From Treponema sp. (GTDB lineage Bacteria > Spirochaetota > Spirochaetia > Treponematales > Breznakiellaceae), in contig WQWD01000203.1 in NCBI GenBank assembly GCA_009785545.1, positions 1 through 5,031 on the forward strand: 5,031 bases of DNA, read 5' to 3'. The notes under the pieces were generated by a model that saw only the letters and a program-made list of their open reading frames with translations, ran no database searches and was not told where the DNA came from. The first letter of the stretch is position 1. Every line of letters starts with the position of its first letter. Made by a program: the position numbers and the translations under genes. This document shows, piece by piece, positions 1 through 5,031 of the stretch.

Positions 1-485
1 TAATATTGCGGGCTAAAGCCGAGTATTTTTCTGGAGACATCGAAAAAGCAGAAAAAACCTGGCGCAGAGTTATAAAACTGCGTCCTTCTTCGATGGAAGC
101 TCATCTGTACCTTGCAAGAATTTTTCGCGAAAAAGGCGATCTTGCGGGGGCGATGAATATAACAGAAAACATAATAACTGACAATCCGCAAGATATTCGC
201 TCATTGCGGCTTGCAGCAGAACTGGCGATGGACGTTGGAAAATTTGATGACGCTGTAATTCTGCTGAACAGAGCGGCGGAATATTCCGCCGAAAGTGCAA
301 TGGTTTTACTGGATAGAGCAAGACTGCGGTGGATCGCCGGAATATCAGATAATTCACTTCAGGAAACTGTATTACAACAAGCTGTGTTAGATGATTTACG
401 CCGTGCAAAAGCAATGCTTCCGTGGGATACGCCGCTTTATCGCTCAATAGTAAATCTTGAAAACACAATTATGGGGATACATTAA
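1..485 (+). CDS. TPR-repeat protein, C-terminal part (5' end outside window)
   Basis: The reading frame is open to the left edge (first complete codon at 3-5), so this is the tail of a longer gene. The TTG at 6 has no visible ribosome binding site and is not a credible start. Numbering residues from that TTG, the protein is almost all helical and shows tetratricopeptide-like pairs at about 1-29 (partial), 30-63 and 64-97. They carry the usual pattern of small and aromatic residues and end in Pro or Ser turns (LRPSS, DNPQD). A less regular helical tail follows at 98-159. TPR proteins are protein-interaction scaffolds and no catalytic residues are visible. The stop codon directly abuts the ATG of the outer-membrane channel gene, which suggests one operon. 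Whether it is periplasmic, lipidated or cytoplasmic cannot be judged because the N-terminus is missing. TPR assignment is fairly sure; a specific function is unknown. Confidence 0.8.
   Translation, partial: ILRAKAEYFSGDIEKAEKTWRRVIKLRPSSMEAHLYLARIFREKGDLAGAMNITENIITDNPQDIRSLRLAAELAMDVGKFDDAVILLNRAAEYSAESAMVLLDRARLRWIAGISDNSLQETVLQQAVLDDLRRAKAMLPWDTPLYRSIVNLENTIMGIH
274..291. repeat. Perfect 18-base palindrome inside the TPR gene
   Basis: CGGCGGAATATTCCGCCG equals its own reverse complement over all 18 bases. It lies within the TPR coding sequence and encodes residues around AAEYSA. The symmetry is certain; a biological role is not supported by anything else in the window. Confidence 0.5.
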
Positions 486-1964
486 ATGTTAAACAATTTT
501 TTTAAACTAATTATTTTTGTTTTATGTTTCTTGTCCGTTTCGGCGTTATTTGCAAACAATTCACAAACGATGTCTGTGCAAACTCCGTTTGATCAAGAGA
601 CACTTACATTTTCGCAAGCTGCCGATCTGGCTGCGGCGGCATCGGTTGATCTCAGACAATCGTATGCTTCGTATCTGCTTATGAAAGGCGCATGGAGATG
701 GGGTATTCGTGAATTTTTTCCAAGATTCACGATCAATGTTTCAGAAAATGACCGCCTGCAGCAGCTTGGTTCTGATTCGTTCATTAAAAATTACGGAGTT
801 AACGTTGAACAACCAGTTTTTAACGGAGGCAGAACAATAATGGCAAGAAACCTTGAGCGAATGGAACTTGATCTTGTTTCTTCAAGGATGGAGAGACTGA
901 CCTCGGAAATTGCGGAAGCGGCAATATCCGCATATCGCAGCATACTCTCGTCAAGAGCAATTTTGGAAATCAGAAAATCTGCGTTAGTTGTTTTGGAAGA
1001 ACAAAAAAATATTTTAAGCCATGAAGTCCAGCTTGGATTGGCACTGAACATTGATCTTTCCAATGCGGAAATTAATCTTGCAGAAGCAAAACTGGATATT
1101 CTGTTTCTTGAATTGGATCTATCTGAAATGGAAAGGCAATTCGCAGATATTCTTGGACTTGATCGATTACCTGTTTTAATCGAAAAAGTTGACGTTAACC
1201 GCCCTTCGGTTTTTTCAGCTCAATCAGGGCTTAGACAAACAGGAGAGGCGGCATTGGCGGCAGCTGCCCTCGCAAGAGAGCATAATCCTGATTTAATTGA
1301 AGCTCGTTTTTCGATAACCAAAAGGGAAGCAGAATTAAAATATTTGTCAAACGCATGGATTCCAACTTTGCGGTTGACAGGCAGTTTTGGGCTGACCGGG
1401 CAGCGTTACCCGTTAACACGCTATAATTGGTCGGTTGGATTAGTTATCGATTTGTCAACTCCATGGATTCAGAATCGGTTTGGAGGACAGGCAGGTTTTG
1501 AACCGCCCTTTGACAGAACCGCTATGATTCAAAATAGTTTTAATCCGCTGCCCGATCCTGCGTCAAAATTCGGCAAGGATCAGGCAAGACTCGTATTTGC
1601 GTTTGAACTCGAAAAATACGAGCTCGCTCTTGAACAGATCAGCAGAGTTGCGGCTAACGCTGTTGAAAAATGTATTATCGCAGAACAGAGGCGTCTCTTA
1701 GCCGTTGAAGCTGCCGCTTTAGGAGCCGAACGTTTCCGTATCGAAGAAATCAGGCTTAACCTTGGGCAAATTACCAGAGTAAAACTAATGGAAATTTTAA
1801 TCGAACAAACTCAAAGAGAAATAGCTGTAATACAGGCGGCTACCGCTCTGCTTGAAACAGAGCGTGAACTGGAACGTTTTCTCGATCTTGAACCCGGAGG
1901 CCTGGCTCTCTTTGCCGCAAATTTTGCGGCGTCAACCGTTACACCATCACAAAGGAGAGATTAA
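486..1964 (+). CDS. TolC-like outer-membrane efflux protein
   Basis: This is the outer-membrane channel of a tripartite efflux or type I-like export system, expected to form a trimeric barrel with a long periplasmic helical tunnel. The 492 residues are close to the E. coli TolC precursor length. Residues 1-20/23 form a signal peptide (hydrophobic core, likely cleavage after SVSA or ALFA). The two-repeat OEP layout is visible. Repeat 1 has a helix at about 41-70, strands near 78-88 and 103-111, the family-typical PVFNGGR at 110-116, then long helices to about 223. Repeat 2 has helices at about 252-288, strands at about 291-303 (WIPTLRLTGSFG) and 313-324, then helices at about 363-466. HNPDL at 266-270 is typical of the family. 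In repeat 2 the P-x-F-x-G-G-R turn is replaced by a polar, Pro/Gly-rich insert (about 326-362). ATG 486 follows the upstream stop directly, with a weak GGGGA at 473-477. The stop overlaps the adaptor's start by one base. Substrate cannot be predicted. Confidence 0.93.
   Translation: MLNNFFKLIIFVLCFLSVSALFANNSQTMSVQTPFDQETLTFSQAADLAAAASVDLRQSYASYLLMKGAWRWGIREFFPRFTINVSENDRLQQLGSDSFIKNYGVNVEQPVFNGGRTIMARNLERMELDLVSSRMERLTSEIAEAAISAYRSILSSRAILEIRKSALVVLEEQKNILSHEVQLGLALNIDLSNAEINLAEAKLDILFLELDLSEMERQFADILGLDRLPVLIEKVDVNRPSVFSAQSGLRQTGEAALAAAALAREHNPDLIEARFSITKREAELKYLSNAWIPTLRLTGSFGLTGQRYPLTRYNWSVGLVIDLSTPWIQNRFGGQAGFEPPFDRTAMIQNSFNPLPDPASKFGKDQARLVFAFELEKYELALEQISRVAANAVEKCIIAEQRRLLAVEAAALGAERFRIEEIRLNLGQITRVKLMEILIEQTQREIAVIQAATALLETERELERFLDLEPGGLALFAANFAASTVTPSQRRD
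1914..1930 (+). other. Potential RNA hairpin at the 3' end of the channel gene
   Basis: GCCGCAA and TTGCGGC can pair as a seven-base stem around a three-base loop, ending 20 bases before the adaptor's Shine-Dalgarno site. No T-run follows, so it is not a classic terminator. It could influence mRNA stability or re-initiation, or be incidental coding sequence (Ala-Ala-Asn-Phe-Ala-Ala). Confidence 0.3.
1951..1958 (+). promoter_or_regulatory. Shine-Dalgarno site of the adaptor gene
   Basis: AAAGGAGA lies five bases before the ATG at 1964, inside the last codons of the channel gene. It fixes the adaptor start at 1964 and implies efficient re-initiation at the TAATG junction. Confidence 0.85.
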
Positions 1965-3313
1965 TGAAAAATTTCATATTGATAATTCTACAACTTTTTA
2001 TTTTGCTATTTTTCTCTTGCGAAAGACAGCAAAAAAACTTTGACAATTCTGCGGCAGTGGTTCGTGGAATACCGGCAATTGAACGTGCCATACCTGACGA
2101 AACTACAGGTTTTGGCAGTCTGTCTTTTCTTAGCAAAGTTGACATAACGTCACCGCAGGAAGCGGTTATCAGCAGGCTTAATTTTCGTGAAGGTGATTTT
2201 GTGAATCAGGGAGATGTAATTCTTCTGCTTGATAATCCGCAAATCAATTTGGCGGTAGAAAGAGCAAGAAACAATTATTCTCAGGCTCTTGCCGCGTCGA
2301 ATCTGGCAAGTTCAAGGCTTCTGGAAGGCAGATTCGCAGCCGAAGCGCAAATTCTCGCTCTTGAAAAAGCGTATATCGAATTGGATTTGGCAAAACGAAG
2401 ATGGGAAGAAAACAACCGTAAACATCAAAATCAGGAAACGCTTTTTCTTGCCGGAGGTATTCACGCAGAGGCAATTTTAACAAGCCGTTTCAGTATCGAG
2501 ACTGAATGGGAACAAATCCAATTAATGGAAAAAGAACTCGAAATACGCCTGATTGGACGGCGTGATCAGGATCTTGCCAGAGCGGGGATTTCCGTTCCGT
2601 TAAACGAAACTGAAAAAAAAGAAGCCGTTATCAAATTGCTGACGGCGACTCTCAGGGCGGAATTGGAAGCGGCACAGGCAAGGCTGGAAGCTGCGGAAAA
2701 AGAACTTGCATCTGCGGCGCTTGCCTTGGAAGGGCTGACTGTGATAAGCCCTGCTTCAGGTATCGTAGGAGTACGTTTCCTTGAAGAAGGCGAGCGTGTC
2801 CGCCCTCAGGATAAAATTGTCAGCTTAATTGATACTTCTTCGTTATACGCCATTTTTTCGGTGCGTGAAAGGGATGCTTTGCGAATCGAAAGAGACATGA
2901 AAGCAACTGTTTTAATTGATGGAACCGGCGAAACAAGAAAGGGCATTGTCGACTTGGTTTATCCGCAGGCGGATTCTCAAAGTTTAAGTTTTTTTGTAAG
3001 AGTTTTACTGGAAAATACAAATACAGAAGATTTTAACAGGTTAAAGCCGGGTATGTTTACTCGTGTAACGGTCATTCTTGGACCTCCGCAAAATACCATT
3101 TTTGTTCCTGAGTCTTCGATTTTTAATCAGAAAAATAACGAGGCCAGTATTTTTATAATTAACGGCAGCATTCTGACAGAAAGGCGAATAACTCTTGGCT
3201 TTTCATACGGCGAAGAACGTGAAGTTAAATCGGGGTTAAATACAGGAGAAATTGTTGTTTTACGCCCTGACACAAATTTAAGGGAGGGAACAAATGTTAC
3301 ACTTGCGAATTAG
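1964..3313 (+). CDS. Efflux pump periplasmic adaptor (HlyD/AcrA-type membrane fusion protein), lipoprotein
   Basis: This is the periplasmic adaptor that bridges an inner-membrane transporter and the TolC-like channel encoded just upstream. Residues 1-18 are a hydrophobic signal ending in FFSC, with Cys19 the probable lipidated residue. The expected domain order is present. The first half of the lipoyl (barrel-sandwich) domain is at about 57-92 (ITSPQEAVISRLNFREGDFV, then QGDVILLLD). A long alpha-hairpin/coiled-coil segment rich in Ala, Glu, Leu and Arg runs from about 93 to 256, interrupted near 158-175 and 199-214. The second lipoyl half is at about 258-290 (LTVISPASGIVGV), the beta-barrel at about 291-372 with LKPGMFTRV at 360-368, and the membrane-proximal domain at about 374-449. 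The 449-residue length is at the long end for AcrA-like adaptors. The order of domains fits an RND-associated adaptor best, but a MacA-like ABC partner is not excluded. The last 20 bases overlap the next gene. Confidence 0.93.
   Translation: MKNFILIILQLFILLFFSCERQQKNFDNSAAVVRGIPAIERAIPDETTGFGSLSFLSKVDITSPQEAVISRLNFREGDFVNQGDVILLLDNPQINLAVERARNNYSQALAASNLASSRLLEGRFAAEAQILALEKAYIELDLAKRRWEENNRKHQNQETLFLAGGIHAEAILTSRFSIETEWEQIQLMEKELEIRLIGRRDQDLARAGISVPLNETEKKEAVIKLLTATLRAELEAAQARLEAAEKELASAALALEGLTVISPASGIVGVRFLEEGERVRPQDKIVSLIDTSSLYAIFSVRERDALRIERDMKATVLIDGTGETRKGIVDLVYPQADSQSLSFFVRVLLENTNTEDFNRLKPGMFTRVTVILGPPQNTIFVPESSIFNQKNNEASIFIINGSILTERRITLGFSYGEEREVKSGLNTGEIVVLRPDTNLREGTNVTLAN
3281..3288 (+). 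promoter_or_regulatory. Shine-Dalgarno site of the Ig-like lipoprotein gene
   Basis: AGGGAGGG sits five bases before the ATG at 3294, within the adaptor's 3' end. It selects 3294 over the in-frame ATG at 3327. Starting at 3327 would remove Arg5 from the signal peptide and leave it with no positive charge. Confidence 0.8.
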
Positions 3314-4736
3314 TTTTTTGTTTTTTATGTTAGTTGTCATTGTATGTTTTGTGTCATCATGCGGTTTGGTTGATCTGCGTCAAATCGGAGTTAAAACAGA
3401 ACCCGGAAAACCCAATACGATTTTGCCTGACGCTTTTAGCCCGGTAATTGTCAGGTTTGATACTCCAATGATTAAAAACGAAACCGAAGGCAATCTGCAT
3501 ATCAGCTCTGATTTGGGAGTAATACGAGGAGATTTATCATGGCAAGGCAACGATCTTTATTTTGTTCCCATCTCCGGCTGGTCAGCAGGAATTCGTTACA
3601 CATTAAGCTTACAGGGAACTTTGCGTACGGTTGACGGAAGAGAAGCACGAGTCGAACATTTTGTTTCGTTTTTTGCGATAAACAACAATACTCCTCCGTT
3701 ATTGGAAACACATTGGCCGCCCGATGGCACTTCTGTTAGTACAAATAATTTTTTTATGGAATTCAGTTTTACCAAACCTATGGACAGATTTTCTGTTGAA
3801 TCAGCTCTTACTCTTGAAGGGATCAGGAATACAACCTACGAATGGTCAGACGATGACAAAATATTAAAAGCAACCTCCGGCAATGTGCTTTCTCCATGGG
3901 GTCTTTATCGCTGGAATTTGACTGATTCGGCAAAAAGCAAAGACGGCGTTTCACTTCCCAAAACATATTCTGGTTATTTTATTACAGATTTGGATCAAAT
4001 ATTGCCGCAAGTTTTAAATGTTTATCCCGTATTATTCACAGACGGCAGTTGGTTTCCCGCCGGTACTGACATCGAAACAGGATTGAGGCATGGACAGGGA
4101 ATCGCCATAGCGTTTAACAAACCAATGAATGAAAATACGCTTCGTTCTATACGCTTTGAGCCTTCTCTCACCGGCAGAGCGGAATTTCTCTCAGAAAATT
4201 CGATTGTATACATTTTTACCAGAGACCCTGAGCCGGGAATTACATACACTCTGATAATTTCAGGTGACGTTAGAGATCAAGAAGGGTTAAGGCTTGGTGC
4301 TGATTATAGAATCAATTTTACTCCCGATATTCCAATTTTAAATGTTGTCTCTATAAATTTTGGAGATGAGGTTGTTGCTGATAATTTTTCAACACTGGAC
4401 GGTGCTATACAAATTACTGTTAATCCTGCGACAGGTGAATTTTCTTTTACAATTTATTTGTCGCAATTATTTAACGATGAAGAAAAACAAAATACACCTC
4501 AAAAAATAAGACTTATTCCGTTTTTTCCGAGAACGCTTCCGCCTGTGGCTTTGAAAAGCGTTAATTGGCTTTCAGGTAATCGTTTGTATTTGCGCTGGGA
4601 AGGTTTGGCGGCAGGGAAAGATGAAATATCAAATTATTACAAACTTATAATTCCCGGAGGCAGGGGCGGAATCAGTTCCGAAACGGGAATTTTTATGCCT
4701 GAAGACATAACTATTTATCTGGAGGCAATCGAATGA
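3294..4736 (+). CDS. Lipoprotein with repeated Big_5/SbsA-type Ig-like domains
   Basis: A 480-residue envelope lipoprotein of unknown specific role. Residues 1-22 form a strongly hydrophobic signal ending in the lipobox VSSC, with Cys23 lipidated. The mature part is beta-rich. It contains three successive Ig-like units of the bacterial SbsA/Big_5 type, at about 40-128, 132-231 and 237-343. Each carries the hallmark F-x-x-P-M on its second strand: FDTPM 55-59, FTKPM 159-163, FNKPM 274-278. Each also has a later aromatic or hydrophobic strand before a turn of the W/P-G-x-x-Y type (SAGIRYTL, PWGLYRWNL, EPGITYTL). The remainder, about 346-480, lacks F-x-x-P-M, is also beta-rich, and ends in a Gly-rich stretch (PGGRGGISSETG) and an acidic tail. 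No catalytic motif is seen. Such domains usually act as structural spacers or binding modules. The 20-base overlap with the adaptor gene and the ATGA junction with the next gene place it in the same operon. Domain assignment is confident; any role in efflux is inference. Confidence 0.85.
   Translation: MLHLRISFLFFMLVVIVCFVSSCGLVDLRQIGVKTEPGKPNTILPDAFSPVIVRFDTPMIKNETEGNLHISSDLGVIRGDLSWQGNDLYFVPISGWSAGIRYTLSLQGTLRTVDGREARVEHFVSFFAINNNTPPLLETHWPPDGTSVSTNNFFMEFSFTKPMDRFSVESALTLEGIRNTTYEWSDDDKILKATSGNVLSPWGLYRWNLTDSAKSKDGVSLPKTYSGYFITDLDQILPQVLNVYPVLFTDGSWFPAGTDIETGLRHGQGIAIAFNKPMNENTLRSIRFEPSLTGRAEFLSENSIVYIFTRDPEPGITYTLIISGDVRDQEGLRLGADYRINFTPDIPILNVVSINFGDEVVADNFSTLDGAIQITVNPATGEFSFTIYLSQLFNDEEKQNTPQKIRLIPFFPRTLPPVALKSVNWLSGNRLYLRWEGLAAGKDEISNYYKLIIPGGRGGISSETGIFMPEDITIYLEAIE
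4649..4694 (+). other. Nested inverted repeats followed by a T-run near the end of the Ig-like lipoprotein gene
   Basis: AATTCCCG (4649-4656) pairs with CGGGAATT (4684-4691). Inside it CGGAA (4667-4671) pairs with TTCCG (4676-4680) around a TCAG loop. A run of five T covers 4690-4694. The layout is terminator-like, but it lies in coding sequence, the outer loop is long and the T-run is short. It is weakly supported as a partial attenuator. Confidence 0.2.
4721..4725 (+). promoter_or_regulatory. Shine-Dalgarno site of the second lipoprotein gene
   Basis: GGAGG lies seven bases before the ATG at 4733, inside the preceding gene. With the ATGA overlap it supports the start of the truncated downstream gene. 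Confidence 0.8.
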
Positions 4737-5031
4737 AAATTGACTTTAAAAAATATCATTTAACATTTTTTACTTTGTTTCTTTTGTTCTGTTTTGGTTC
4801 GTGCGATATATTAAGAACTTCATTGTTTGAAGTTGTTTCGTGGACACCTGGCAGCGGTTATCATTGTGAACCTGAAAACATAGTTCTTTCGTTTAAATTT
4901 TCACACGATCCGCACATCCCAAGTGTAGAACGAAATTTTTCTCTTAACAAAGATGGAAATCGTGTTAGGGGAATTTTTATCTGGAATGGGAAAACAATGA
5001 TTTTCCGCCCATTAAATCCGCTTGAAAAAAA
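4733..5031 (+). CDS. Second Ig-like lipoprotein, N-terminal 99 residues (runs off window)
   Basis: An open frame begins at the ATG overlapping the previous stop (ATGA) and continues to the right edge without a stop. The first 23 residues are a signal with basic residues (Lys2, Lys6, Lys7), a Phe/Leu core and lipobox FGSC, giving lipidated Cys24. The mature start resembles the first Ig-like unit of the upstream lipoprotein: a hydrophobic strand (NIVLSFKFS, 49-57), a polar segment ending in VERNFSL (65-71), then GNRVRGIFIWNGKTMIFRP (75-93). This last part corresponds to the G-x-x-x-W-x-G-x-x-L-x-F-x-P segment at about 75-92 of its neighbour. The F-x-x-P-M motif itself is absent or altered here (FSHDPHIP). 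It is probably a tandem paralogue of the upstream gene. Total length, number of domains and function are not visible. Confidence 0.75.
   Translation, partial: MKIDFKKYHLTFFTLFLLFCFGSCDILRTSLFEVVSWTPGSGYHCEPENIVLSFKFSHDPHIPSVERNFSLNKDGNRVRGIFIWNGKTMIFRPLNPLEK

Noticed and set aside
6..8. TTG as a true start for the TPR gene
   Set aside because: The frame is open to the window edge, no ribosome binding site is visible in the few bases upstream, and the first residues are already mid-repeat helix.
70..468. 132-codon open frame on the minus strand
   Set aside because: It lies wholly opposite the TPR coding frame, its product shows no family features, and the plus-strand frame has clear TPR periodicity.
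1852..2043. 63-codon plus-strand frame spanning the channel/adaptor junction
   Set aside because: It overlaps two well-supported genes in another frame, has no convincing ribosome binding site, and its low-complexity product resembles a shifted translation of the signal-peptide region.
2244..2483. Minus-strand and alternate-frame open frames within the adaptor gene
   Set aside because: They are shadows of the long helical coding region and show no recognisable domain.
3327..3329. Internal ATG as start of the Ig-like lipoprotein
   Set aside because: It would leave a signal peptide without a positive charge, and the strong AGGGAGGG site is correctly spaced for 3294 instead.
1..5031. CRISPR array, tRNA/rRNA, insertion sequence or phage genes
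   Set aside because: No spaced direct repeats, RNA gene folds, transposase or integrase motifs were seen; essentially every base is accounted for by the five coding regions.

Overview
The window is a densely packed, single-strand (+) gene cluster that looks like one transcription unit cut at both ends. It holds five coding regions: the C-terminal part of a TPR-repeat protein, a TolC-type outer-membrane efflux channel, a lipidated periplasmic adaptor (membrane fusion protein) of a tripartite efflux pump, a complete lipoprotein built from repeated SbsA/Big_5-type Ig-like domains, and the first 99 codons of a second lipoprotein of apparently similar design. No intergenic gap exists. The junctions are stop-abutting-ATG (485/486), TAATG (1964), a 20-base overlap (3294-3313) and ATGA (4733-4736), so translational coupling is likely. 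No promoter, RNA gene, mobile element or CRISPR array was seen.

The organism is a diderm bacterium, because a TolC-like channel and a periplasmic adaptor require two membranes. Three consecutive lipoprotein signals with Ser before the lipidated Cys, two of them with Phe at -3 (FFSC, FGSC), and the A+T-leaning composition fit a spirochaete, perhaps a Treponema relative. That placement is inference from style, not from a marker gene.

Layout: 1-485 is the TPR protein end. 486-1964 is the outer-membrane channel. 1964-3313 is the adaptor. 3294-4736 is a lipoprotein with three F-x-x-P-M Ig-like domains and a divergent C-terminal region. 4733-5031 is the start of the next lipoprotein. Channel and adaptor should form the outer-membrane and periplasmic parts of an export machine. 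The inner-membrane pump (RND or ABC type) is not in the window and must lie outside it or elsewhere in the genome.

The most interesting point is the tight coupling of tandem Ig-like lipoproteins to the efflux channel and adaptor. They could be accessory parts of the exporter, its cargo, or envelope-surface proteins that merely share the operon. Smaller observations are an insert in the second half of the channel protein, a perfect 18-base palindrome in the TPR gene, and two potential RNA hairpins near gene ends.
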